From Leucogyrophana mollusca (Eukaryota > Basidiomycota > Agaricomycetes > Boletales), in NCBI GenBank assembly GCA_021014945.1, contig MU266724.1:1-18821 (forward strand): a stretch of DNA of 18,821 bases, given 5' to 3'. Positions 9,848 through 18,491 of the stretch are shown piece by piece. Made by a program: the position numbers and the translations under genes. Position 1 is the stretch's first letter. Every line of letters starts with the position of its first letter. The notes beneath the pieces are model-generated. The model was not told the DNA's origin, ran no database searches, and worked only from the letters and a program-made list of their open reading frames with translations.

Positions 9848-10219
9848 TTACTGTTCGCACCACTTGCTCCTGCTTGTCCAATCAAAATAGTTAGTACTGC
9901 GGGTACATGGGCCGAGTGCATTGAGCTGAGGGCCACAATGTTGCACAATCCGAAGCGTGAGCGCGAGAGCTATTTCTGATAGTCGATAGGGAAAGAGTGG
10001 TGGACCTGAAGATGAGGGGCCTTTGAATCTTGATGCAAGCTTGACTGTGACTGCGTGCGACAAGCCCGCCTAGATAGTTGCCGTCCTGATTAGGTATACT
10101 GAGCCGCTCATCAGAACCCGTTCGACCGGTTCCCAACATGCACGAAGGTGCCGTGTAAGCAGCGGTTACGGAAAGCAACCACTTACCTTGTGTACGCCGA
10201 GAATAAGAGTTGTTGGCAT
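9848..10219 (-). CDS. Possible small two-exon protein, unit A
   Basis: On the minus strand an ATG at 10219 opens MPTTLILGVHK and meets a gtaagt donor (exon 10219-10187). A frame-matching acceptor after atctag lets the reading continue at 10069 (AGLSHAVTVKLASRFKGPSS onward) to a stop at 9848-9850, for 84 aa. Unit B has the same start, the same exon length and an equivalent donor (MPTIHMLGAHK, then gtaggt) and a matching acceptor position. The second exons, however, diverge by frameshift. I recognise no family. It is convergent with WD40 gene A. It could also be a remnant of a larger gene, or chance conservation through duplication. Confidence 0.25.
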
Positions 10220-10916
10220 TGAAGCTGGGGGTGCTTACCGTTTCTTCAAGAGTTTGAGGTTACAACAAGCTCACCTTTGAGTATCCGACCTCCACATAAC
10301 TCACAACCCATCTACAACTTCGCCCCGAATCCTTCCCGACTCACCTCGCATCCGTCATAGGTTGTCGCATTTACGATACTTCCGAATGGCGAAGAATCGC
10401 AAGTAGAGACAAAGGCAGCTTGGCCATGTACGATGCAGAAGAACTATACTGTTTGTCGTTATCGCAGGATGGGGCACGTTGGATGGGAGCTGATGGAGGT
10501 AATCTCAGAGAGTGCTCCACGTGATTGCGTCACAGCTTGTGTCCACGGTATAGGGCAGGCAAAATCAACCTTGACTTTCGAATCCGACAATCGTGCGGCG
10601 TCTGCATAGGATATCAGTAACCGGGTCCGTTTGGAAGTGAGCACTTACGTTGGATGGCGACCTCCTTGTCCAGGACGAGGAGCCATCAGGCCAAAGGCGT
10701 GAAAGGCTTTTCAAGTCGGTTGGCGGCCATCTGTGACTCGCGTGTTTAAGGTGGGGTGTTTGGCGGGGGCCGTGTCGACGGGATGCAAGTTGAACGAACG
10801 GAGGTCGATTCGAGGTGAACCGGAGCGAGTAAACCAGCGCGAGTCAAATAAGATAACCAATCGCGAGTCAACTCGAGGTAACCCAGCGCTAAGGAACAAA
10901 CAACGTAAAAACGCAC
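10220..10916. other. Unit A/B junction and decayed CDC73 3' flank
   Basis: No confident gene. A minus-strand stretch at 10459-10601 reads HAARLSDSKVKVDFACP onward to PILR and a stop. It is preceded by a plausible 47-nt intron (10602-10648, gtaagt to tgcag) and a short exon-like stretch coding LLVLDKEVAIQ. An in-frame stop at 10686-10688 and the lack of a start make it at best a fragment. About 10740-10916 corresponds to intron 5 of the CDC73 pseudogene and contains degenerate cgcgagtcaa / gcaagttga motifs. The final CDC73 exon is not present. Confidence 0.5.
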
Positions 10917-12602
10917 CTTCAGCTCTGTCACATTCCAGTCCTTGATCTTCGTGTTCAGAGAGTCATTCGTCCAGGAGACGTATATTGCATTGACTGCGAC
11001 CACAGAGAAAAGGGGAGTATTAGCATCGGTGTTAAAAATGGGCAGAGCCTGACCCCGGGCGCAAGTCGGAAGTCCTACCCGGCATGTCACGCCTGACAAG
11101 GTCCTAAACCCCAGCCCTACCCTGCTCACGAACGCCCCGGCTCGATGAAACAGCACCCTCGGCACGGCCCACTCATACGAGCGGAACTGCCACGCCTGGC
11201 CTGTTGTCATCACGCAGACGCCGCGCTCCCACGCGTCGTCCGCACCGCCGAGCTTTGCGAGGGCCTCGGTGGAGTCGATTATGAAGTAGCGCAGTCTTGG
11301 TCCGCTGCCGCCTCCCCCACTTCCTCCTCCTGTCCCACCACCGCCACCGCTGCCCCCGGCGGAAGGGTGGGAGGAAGAGGACGAGGAGTGCGAGGACGAC
11401 AGCGCGGTCGACGGTGACGAGGTGCTCCCCGCGCCCGCCTCCCTGCGCACCGGAGCGCGCGCGGGCGGCTGCGGACGGCTCGAAGACGGATTCTTGGAGG
11501 AAGCGCTTGACGTTGTGCATCGTTATAAGCGCGGTGGGGGAGGAGGAGATTATGATGATGGGGGAGGTCGATTCTGGGGGTGGGGGGAAGGGGATATTGG
11601 AAAGCGAAGACGAGAGTTAGCAGGCACGTTTGGATGGAAGAGAAATGAGGGGAGGATATGGAGTGGTGGGAGAGTTGGCGAGGTGGGGCGAGATAGGAAC
11701 GGAGAGAAGGAAACAGGAACAAGATGGGAGGGAGTGGAAGGGAGGAAGGGACAGAAGGAAGGTCAGCACTCGGTATAACACAGTCGTATGTGACATAGGT
11801 GAAGATGACTCGGATAAAGCACAAAACTCACTAGCTTTCCTGGCCTGCATCAGCCCGAGCCCTGCACTCGGCGCCGGGACGACCCCCTGGCCCTTCTGGC
11901 CTGCACCTCCTTGGGCTTCTTGGGTTTCTCGGCGTATGCTGTGCGCAGGGGGGAGAAGTTCTGTGAGGAAGGGTGTGTGTTAGTTCGTTGTGTGAGCGAG
12001 ATAAGCGTGATGTTAATATAGTAGCGTATGTGAGCCAAGGCACTCACGTTAGCCTTCGTCCCGCGCACCACAGTATTCCTTTCCCTCACTTCGACCTCGA
12101 TCTTCCGTATCCGCTTCACGACCTCGACGTCCTGCGGGTCCGCGACGAAGCGCGACTTAGTAGGCGAATCTGTTGCGGGCTCGTGGGGTGTGTTTCGGGG
12201 TGGCGGCGGATGGAGCAGGGGCGAGGGCGGGCGTCGAACGGGGAGGCGTACCCGGAGGGATCGTCAATCTGGCTAATGGAACAAGCCTCATGTGGGCGAA
12301 GCACAGGGACGAACCCGACCGCCAGGCCGAGCTCCCTCGCCTGCTTGGCGTACTCTACGCCCTGGGCATCGCGGAGGATGCCAGGGGAGGTAGACGGCCT
12401 CGGGGGAGTAGCATTCGTGGGGTGGATCGGGCTTGGTGAAGCGGGTTGGGGTGGACCCGGGGAGGAAGAGGGACGCAGCGAGGACGAGGTGGGTGGCGGT
12501 GGCAAGGAAGTCGGGTGTGGGTGCGTATGTTATTGGCGTATTGATTTTTATGGCGTTGCGGAGCCTGGCGACTCACGCGTCGGTCGTGCTCATCGTGCTC
12601 AT
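10917..12602 (-). pseudogene. CDC73: CDC73 pseudogene, second copy
   Basis: Aligning by eye with the intact gene, exons 1-5 are all recognisable in order: exon 1 from ATG 12602, the exon 2 core R-N-T-V-V-R-G-T-K-A-N, exon 3 N-F-S-P-L-R-T-A-Y-A-E-K, exon 4 Y-F-I-I-D-S-T-E-A-L-A-K and exon 5 S-W-T-N-D-S-L-N-T-K-I-K-D-W-N (10993-10917). It is disabled many times. There is a TGA at codon 10 (12573-12575) and further frameshifts in exon 1. A deletion of roughly 120 bp removes the exon 1 end and its donor (near 12290). Frameshifts follow in exon 2 (near 12180), exon 3 (near 11900) and exon 4 (near 11400). The exon 4 donor is lost (near 11140). The sixth exon, with the HFWK motif and stop, is absent. 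Introns are still similar to copy 1, so the duplication included introns. Confidence 0.9.
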
Positions 12603-12767
12603 CGCTGGTCTTTAATGTCGTGTTAGTGCCGCTTACGCACTAAAGAGAGCATTTTGTTTTCCAACTCCGCCAAGTGCGCTCGTCGGCCTCAACATCCACG
12701 AACATCGCCTAATGGGGTGGGGGTGCAATCAGCAACCGCCCAAGTTGAAAGGAACTCAAAAACGTAC
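12603..12767. other. Flank of CDC73 pseudogene
   Basis: Short non-coding stretch matching part of the 5' flank of the intact CDC73 gene (gagagcatttt shared at 12646 and 5289), followed by a segment similar to 5995-6035 in unit A (aatcagcaaccgcccaagttg against agtcagccaccacccaagttg). Confidence 0.5.
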
Positions 12768-12846
12768 CTTCGGCCTGACAGTCCACTCCTTGACCTTCGC
12801 ATTCGGGGTGTTGCTAGCCCAGGAGACGCATGATATATCCCCTTCA
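12768..12846 (-). pseudogene. CDC73: CDC73 exon 5 fragment in unit B
   Basis: Counterpart of 6042-6114. The minus strand reads gcgcag, then an exon-like 79 nt, then a gtacgt donor. It encodes VKGIY at the start and, after a 2-nt insertion, S-W-A-S-N-T-P-N and V-K-E-W-T-V, matching the intact exon 5. The frameshift and isolation from other exons in proper order make it a relic. Intron-4-like sequence continues upstream to about 12905, ending in the shared stretch gtgagtgagcaccgc. Confidence 0.75.
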
Positions 12847-13031
12847 CTGCGCAAGCACAAATAGATCTTCACCGGCATCAGTATCAGTGAGTGAGCACCG
12901 CATCCCGTGATGCATCCCAGCCCGAGTCCCATCCCAAGTTCGGCGAGTAGCCGTTCAATCCAATGCAATCAACGCAATATCACAAATATACGGACGCAAG
13001 AACTTGAACGCTAGAACCAAGCACAAAATCA

Positions 13032-13210
13032 CCCTCCAGCGGCAAGATCATCCCATTACGATTCTGATCCCCCACCGTCCTCGAGCCACCCCGCGATGCT
13101 TTCCCTTTCGGTGACACTCGCGATCCCGACCGTTCTCCCGTGCCTGCTTCACGTACTCGGCACCTTGTGCGACGCGGAGGAGCCAGGCGAGGTAGACGGC
13201 TTCGAGAGGG
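13032..13210 (-). pseudogene. CDC73: CDC73 exon 1 fragment, out of order
   Basis: The minus strand encodes LEAVYLAWLLRVAQGAEYVK, nearly identical to the middle of exon 1 in the intact gene. A frameshift then moves the match into another frame, where the exon 1 end I-L-P-L-E-G is still readable just before a gtgatt sequence in the donor position (13031). It lies on the 5' side of the exon-5-like fragment with exons 2-4 missing. Upstream it joins unrelated sequence, giving a chimeric reading frame that starts at 13512. Confidence 0.8.
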
Positions 13211-13544
13211 GCGAGTTCGGCTGGGTAAGCTCCTCTGGGAGTTGAGCAGGTCGCACAGCGTTCCGAGTTGTGACATCCCGGGTGCTTGATTGAACAAGTG
13301 AATGTTCCGACATGAAACGAGCTCGGCAAGTGCCCAGCGAGCAACGTGGTGCCGCACATATCCTCCTGGGCCGTGTTCGTGTCTTCAATCCCAGACTTCG
13401 CAGGGAGAAGCGACGACGAGAAGGAATGACTCACAGACGGGGTTGCTTGTCGCATTCTGGTTCCCGATGTTGATCCCGATTTGCCCAATTGTTCTTCCCC
13501 GGCCCACTTCAACGCCTACCGATAAATCCCCCTTGATAGAAAAA
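13211..13544 (-). other. Conserved Cys-containing block, chimeric reading frame
   Basis: A minus-strand frame starting at ATG 13512 runs for 154 codons to 13048. It covers a Cys-containing part (A-G-H-L-P-S-S-F-H-V-G-T-F-T-C-S, then H-N-S-E-R-C-A-T-C-S) and then enters the CDC73 exon 1 fragment without a stop. The Cys part is conserved with unit A (about 6294-6470) with mostly conservative changes in this frame. I recognise no family. Whether it is expressed is unknown. Confidence 0.3.
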
Positions 13545-13801
13545 TTCGGCACGTGAGGCTTTGTGGGGTTTGGCAGAGCAGAAATTCTGCAATGGTGTAC
13601 GTCGAGAAGATGTATTACTTATTAGGTCGAGCGCTGAAGGGCTGTGTCGAAGAAAACGCATTGGCAGTGCCGCTCCCATACAGCAACTTGAGCGAGCATA
13701 TAGACAGCATGCTCACTTTGAGTTTCTGTCCCTCATAACCCAAGCGTCGCTCAAAAACTATCACTGACCGGCCCATCCCTCCGAAGTCCCATCTCCACAC
13801 G
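13545..13801 (+). promoter_or_regulatory. Conserved upstream block of WD40 gene B
   Basis: Counterpart of 6885-7147, similar over nearly its full length and ending at the WD40 start codon. Short insertions in A, such as the stretch gcttatctgttggccaag, are absent here. It probably contains the promoter and 5' leader. Confidence 0.45.
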
Positions 13802-15999
13802 ATGTCGAGCTCGAATGAGTCGAGCTTTTCGGTCGAGCGTTCATCACATCCTCAGACAAAGGTCACAAAGGTATTCAAAGGGCACATCGACCTTGTCGAG
13901 TCTGTCGCTTATTTTCCCGACGGACGGCACATAGCGAGTGGGTCCATGGACGAGACCATTCGTATCTGGAATGTCGAGAGCGGGGAACAGGAGGGAGAGG
14001 CTTTAGAGCACGAATCCGAAGTCAAAGCTATAGCAATAGCTCCGGACGGCAGGAAAATCGCAGGCAGAGTGGTTGGCGCGCTGATCGTGTGGGACATGGT
14101 AACACGGAAAAGGGTGCGAGAAGTCAAAATAGACGACGAGGAGCAGGATGCATGGGCATTAATGGTTGCCTTTTCCCCAGGTGGTCGTTGCATTGCTACT
14201 GCATCGTCGATAGGCACCTCGATACAGCTGTGGGATGTGGACACAGGCGGCCTAGTCGGAGAACTACAGCAAGATGTCGACGTGGTATGGTGCTTGTCGT
14301 TCTCACCAGACGGTGCACGCATCGCCACTGGGTCATCCGGAGGGTCTTTCCGAGTGTTGGATACCTCAACGGGCACGACTCTCGTCGGTCCCATACAAGG
14401 CCACGCGGATACAGTGAATTCGCTGGTGTATTCGCCGGACAGTCGTCTCCTTGTCACTGCATCACAAGATGGATGTATTCGAGTATGGGACGCTGCAACG
14501 GGACGGGAGGTGGGAATAGCGATGCTATCGCCTAGGGGCCCAATGCTAATGCCACATATTGCAATCACCATGGACGGAAAGAGGATTGCAAGTACCTCGT
14601 CTGACGACTCAGTGCGACTGTGGAGTTTGGAGACGCGACTTCAAGTCGGAGATCCATTTGACAGACGAGCCTCCCACTGGACGTCATGCTCTGTGGCATT
14701 TTCGCCAAATGGACGCTTCATAATCGATGGGGGGACTCCAGATGTCAATTTGTGGGACACGGCTGCGGTGCTCGACAGTGCCGTAAGTCCTGCTCCCCAC
14801 TCGATATGGACCCCTCTCTAACTCTGTCCCTTAGGTGTCCTCACCTGCCACCAGTAATCTGCAATCATCCGTAGGTTTCATTTTGTGTCCGGGCTTTACT
14901 AGCTACTAACATACATCCTTCGTGCTGTAGCGTTCCATTGTTCCTTCGGCACACGTCACAACGCGTCCAAGCCCTCCCGTTCTCCAACAGAAGCAGACCG
15001 CATCCAAGGCACACAGAGATACTTCTTCCCTGAGTTCGTCTATCCTCGATGTAAGCTTGTTTTCCTACCATGGCGGGGACGGGTGCCTCGTATGCCAATT
15101 TTTCGTTATGTAGCTTCCTGCAGTGGTGCAGCCGAAGCCCGAGCACGAGGCTCCACGGGCACCGAGTATAGACGACTGGGATTCATTCCAACCACACCGC
15201 GTATGTGTGGATCGACATTTTAAATGCATCTATAGTCTCACTGCAGTACTCTCTAGCAACCTACTGCAGAGCCTACCGAGACTCAGCAAGAACCCCGAGC
15301 TGAACCCGAAAACCTGAACACTCCGCCTTCCGCGACTGACAACCAATGGACGCGTATCATACGTCGGCCCTGGCGACGTCTGCGGTCGCGCAAACCTCGT
15401 GTCCAAGTACAAAAGCCACAGGACTCTTCCCACTCGCCTTCCGAGGAACATCCGACGCCCCGCAAACATTCTGGTGTAAATGATTCGTGGCCATGTCCTC
15501 GCTATGAATATTGACTTGTGTGTATCCACAGCCCGGACCAGCTACCGATCCCTCGGTCATATCGACGCGGGACGATCCCACTGGAGACGAAACTCACATG
15601 GGAAATCCAGCCGCACAAAAACAGCCCCTGATGCGCTTCTGGAACCGTCTACGCAGAAGTGGTGCCCCTCGCGATGAATCAGTACCTCGTATCCCGAAGC
15701 AACCAACACCCGGAGTCGTCGACGTCGCCGGTGGACGTGACAAAGTGGCAAGTCCACTTTGTCCCCCTCGTAACTCATTAACCTAAACCTCCTTCGGACA
15801 GCGACTGATAATGTCACCGGACACGGAGGAGTACGGGGTACCTCCGCCGGAGCCTGTGGAACTGCCGCCAATCGCAAGTCGGCCGCCTTCATTCTTTGAG
15901 ATAGAGGTAGATCCCTCGAAGGGGTGGTCGTGGTCAAGAGAGCTATGTGAGCTAATATGCTGCTATTGGTGCTTCCCGCGCAACGCACGGCCTGTCTAG
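13802..15999 (+). CDS. WD40 beta-propeller protein B with long C-terminal tail
   Basis: Seven phase-0 exons: 13802-14782, 14835-14870, 14931-15050, 15114-15200, 15257-15475, 15532-15744 and 15802-15999, giving 617 aa. The first 327 residues hold seven WD40 repeats (closing pairs IRIWNV, LIVWDM, IQLWDV, FRVLDT, IRVWDA, VRLWSL, VNLWDT), predicting a complete propeller. The tail parallels protein A: S-S-S-I-L-D at about 374-379, S-I-D-D-W-D-S-F, an almost unchanged N-T-P-P-S-A-T-D-N-Q-W-T-R-I-I-R-R block, R-F-W-N-R-L-R-R (516-523) and a Cys-rich end L-I-C-C-Y-W-C-F-P-R. Introns are 52-63 nt with canonical ends; the second has a good branch-site match (ctaac). Exon lengths differ from A only by multiples of three (exons 1, 4, 6, 7), and no frame is broken, so both copies appear maintained. 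The function is unknown; a binding scaffold is inferred from the fold. Confidence 0.87.
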
Positions 16000-16051
16000 G
16001 CCAGCGTTGATCTATCGCGACCCCTCGCTATACCATTTCCCGGAGTCGGGG

Positions 16052-16322
16052 CTACTTTATAAAATGCAGCAGACGCAATATTGCACAGTCCGAAGCGTGC
16101 GCGCGAGAGCTACTCCCGATAATCGATGGGGAAAAAAGTGGCTTGGCTGAGACATGCGTCAGACGAGCCTGTGGACACAGTTGCCGTCCTGATTGAGTGC
16201 ACTGAGCTGGCCATCCTAACACATTTGGCTAGATCCCAACATGCAGCAAGGCGCCGTTTGAGAAGCGATTCTGGAGAGGAACCACCTACCTTGTGTGCGC
16301 CAAGCATATGGATTGTTGGCAT
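16052..16322 (-). CDS. Possible small two-exon protein, unit B
   Basis: Counterpart of the minus-strand model at 9848-10219. ATG 16322 opens MPTIHMLGAHK (exon 16322-16290, 33 nt as in A) and a gtaggt donor follows. An acceptor after ccacag lets reading resume at 16168 (A-R-L-T-H-V-S-A-K-P onward) to a stop at 16052-16054, for 49 aa. Read without splicing, the frame instead stays open for 70 codons, to 16110. The second exon is frameshifted relative to A from the Pro-Leu-Phe region. Only the start exon and splice positions are shared, so this may be a decaying gene. Confidence 0.22.
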
Positions 16323-16389
16323 TGGAGCTGGAAGTGTTTACCGTTTCTTTGAGAGCATATGCTTACAGCGGCTACACCGCGGCGCAACA

Positions 16390-17125
16390 TCTATACCGAT
16401 AGATGGTGCACGCACTCGTCCACCCTCGTTGCACACCTCCACTCACCTCCGACTCTCAGACCGCGGAGGGAACACGCACGACATGCAAGGGGGGGCATGG
16501 GACACCACCCCCACAACGCACGCACCACTCTCACCCGCGCAACCCAACCGCCACTCCCTAAACCCCAAACCAGTGTCCCCCTCCCTCCAACCCCCACCAA
16601 ATAACGCACACCCACAGACGCACACCCACAAACGCACACACACACAAACCACGACTCACCGTGATGAAACAGCACCCTCGGCTCGGCCCACTGATACGGG
16701 CGGAACTGGAAGACAAGGAGGGGGGGGTTACAGGAAAGCAGGACGGAGGTCAGCGCGGACGGGGGCGGGAGAACGGGGTGGGAGAATAGGAGGGCAAGAA
16801 AAAGGGGGAAGGGAAGTGGAGGAGGGATCTGGAGAGAAGAGGTTGTAAATTTGAATAGAAGATAGGAAAGAAGAGGGGAGGAGTTATTTAGCGAGGTTGG
16901 AGTGCGGAGTGGGAAAGAGGAAGAGGATGGGAGGGAGTGGGAGGAAGGGTCAGGAGGAGTCAGCACTCGGGATGATACGGTTGTACACGACCCTGAGCGT
17001 CGCGGAGGAGCCATGCGAGGTAGACGGCTTCGAGGGAGTAGCATTCTGTAGGTGAGTCGGGTTTGGTGTGGCGGGTTGGGGTGGATTTGGGGAGGGAGAG
17101 GGACGGGCCGAGGCCTCGTGCTTTT
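16390..17125 (-). pseudogene. CDC73: Rearranged CDC73 remnant, unit C
   Basis: Three CDC73 pieces are fused on the minus strand. At 16709-16660 lies the end of exon 4 (F-R-P-Y-Q-W-A-E-P-R-V-L-F-H-H with its gtgagt donor), followed by intron-4-like sequence down to about 16540. Between about 16710 and 16980 is the pyrimidine-rich intron 3. At about 17120-16990 lies the middle of exon 1 (G-P-S-L-S-L-P-K-S-T-P-T, then Y-S-L-E-A-V-Y-L-A-W-L-L-R-D-A-Q-G). The break near 16990 joins intron 3 directly to exon 1, removing exons 2 and 3. The reading frame matches the intact gene locally but no complete product is possible. It ends about 85 bp before the GTPase start codon. Confidence 0.85.
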
Positions 17126-17209
17126 GTGTAGCATATTTGAGGCGAGCATTCCAAGTAAGCCACTCGCCCCTCCACCTTCCCCACACCGCCGCACTTTCCG
17201 TACAGCACT

Positions 17210-18463
17210 ATGCCCATCTCAAAGATCTGGAAAGGGTCAGAACAGAAGCTCAGTGATACAGTCCTGCAGGATGCTCGATCCACTGATATTGTTATTCCGT
17301 AAGTTTTGCATCTCCACGGCTAAGAGATCATACTCATATACTTCATTAGCGTTATGGGGCCGACTGGAGTCGGCAAGAGCACTGTAAGAACCTCATCAGT
17401 CAACGATCTTCGCGATCTCAATCCTAGGGAAAGTTCATCAATACTGCCGCCGGCGGTGATTTGACCGAGGTTGGCCACAGCCTGAAGTCTTGCACAGCGG
17501 CGTTAACTCGTGTCATCGTTCCTTACCCTTACGATCGGTCACGTCGCATTGTCTTCGTCGATACCCCTGGCTTTGATGATACGTACGAGGACGACACGGA
17601 GATCCTGAGGCGGATCTCCGTTTGGCTGGCACGTTCGTAGGTACATTTACATTAATCATGATTGACGGCTGCTCATGTGGATTACAGGTATAGCGACAAA
17701 GTAAAGCTTGCAGGGATCATTTACCTGCATGAAATAACCCAACCTCGTATGAAAGGAACCGCCCGCAGGAACTTCGACGTATTTGACAAATTGTGTGGCG
17801 TGAAAGCCGCACAGAACGTCATTCTTGGGACTACGAAACGGGCCAATGTTAAGCCTGATGTGGCGGCGGGCCGCGAGCAACAGTTGAGGGACTTTTGGAA
17901 GGACATGATCCAGCAGGGTTCCTTAATGGCCCAGTTCGATGGCACCTCTGAGTCTGCCTGGAAGATCGTCAATGCAATTACCGATAAACAGCTTCTCGAA
18001 TGCCTCCATATCCAAAACGAGCTGGTTGACCTCGGAAAAATCCTCCCCGAGACAGCAGCGGGTAGCATCCTACGCGGCTCGTTGAAGGACTTGGTGGCGG
18101 CACACAAGAAAACAATCACGGAGCTGCGGGGCGGCAAGGAGGGCGGCGATGATGTGCAGGCGAGGTTGAAGGATACCGAAGATCAGATTCGCACACTCCT
18201 TGTTCAGATCCAAGCGCTTAAGGTACCTATTGGCAGACGGATCTTGGCCTTCTTTGGTCTCGGCCATCTTTGGTTTCCGTCAAATCGGGACAGTGGCACA
18301 CTGAGTATGAAAGTGTCAGAACAGTGGCCCGGTGATACAGTCCTGCAGGGTGCTCGAGCCACGGATATTGTTATTCCGTGAGTTCTCGCATCTCCACGGC
18401 TAAGAGATTGTACTTATATACTTTATTAGCGTTATCGGGACAACTGGAGTCGGCAAAAGCACT
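17210..18463 (+). CDS. AIG1/septin-like P-loop GTPase with repeated 5' exons
   Basis: Exons 17210-17298, 17350-17383, 17434-17636, 17688-18377 and 18430-18463 join in frame through 51-52 nt introns. The P-loop G-P-T-G-V-G-K-S-T ends exon 2 and continues F-I-N-T-A-A-G-G in exon 3, using an acceptor after gggaaag (an earlier AG at 17427 would add Gly-Lys). G3 is V-F-V-D-T-P-G-F. A G4-like T-K-R-A lacks the usual Asp. A C-terminal helix (about A-R-L-K-D-T-E-D-Q-I-R-T-L-L) may be coiled coil. Near 18310 the sequence restarts: D-T-V-L-Q-G-A-R-A-T-D-I-V-I-P repeats the exon 1 end, and exon 5 carries a second P-loop, G-T-T-G-V-G-K-S-T. Without splicing at 18378 the product would stop at once (tga inside the donor). 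The following intron is interrupted at 18492, so the second domain is incomplete here. Function in fungi is unknown. Confidence 0.78.
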
Positions 18464-18491
18464 GTAAGCACCTCATCAGTCGACGATCTTC
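17230..18491 (+). repeat. Tandem duplication inside GTPase gene
   Basis: About 180 bp starting at 17229 (gggtcagaacag) recur 1080 bp downstream starting near 18310. Match covers the end of exon 1, the whole first intron (ctccacggctaagaga shared), exon 2 with the P-loop and the start of the next intron (cctcatcagtc then acgatcttc). Introns are nearly as similar as exons, so the duplication is recent at the DNA level. Similarity stops abruptly after 18491. Confidence 0.88.

Larger units (their letters stand above)
2908..10220. repeat. Segmental duplication, unit A
   Basis: This block contains, in order, CDC73 (-), a CDC73 exon-5-like fragment (-), a conserved block, WD40 gene A (+) and a small minus-strand block. 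The same order and orientation recur in unit B (about 10740-16345). Matching points are the CDC73 exon 5 (3251-3327 against 10917-10993), the exon-5-like fragments (6042 against 12768), the WD40 starts (7148 against 13802) and the downstream block near 9950 against 16080. Offsets vary between about 6.1 and 7.7 kb, so insertions and deletions followed the duplication. Unit A carries extra DNA at about 6620-6880 and 9394-9930. Confidence 0.8.
10740..16345. repeat. Segmental duplication, unit B
   Basis: This is the second copy of the unit described at 2908-10220: CDC73 pseudogene (-), CDC73 fragments (-), conserved block, WD40 gene B (+) and small minus-strand block. Coding and intron sequences both match unit A, so it arose by DNA-level duplication rather than by retrotransposition. 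It differs in gaining an exon-1-like CDC73 fragment (13032-13210) and lacking the two unit A-only segments. Confidence 0.8.

Noticed and set aside
10459..10690. Minus-strand two-exon fragment ending in PILR
   Set aside because: The intron signals are good but an in-frame stop lies just upstream (10686-10688), there is no start codon and no family is recognised.
13909..14571. 220-codon minus-strand frame opposite WD40 gene B
   Set aside because: It mirrors the repeat periodicity of the WD40 exon on the other strand and has no splice or family support.
16126..16848. 240-codon plus-strand frame with many His/Thr/Pro codons
   Set aside because: It runs antisense over the unit C CDC73 remnant and its pyrimidine/purine tracts; composition is low complexity.
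2908..17125. Retrotransposed origin of the extra CDC73 copies
   Set aside because: Introns are retained in the pseudogene and remnant and no poly(A) or reverse-transcriptase trace is seen, so DNA-level duplication explains them better.
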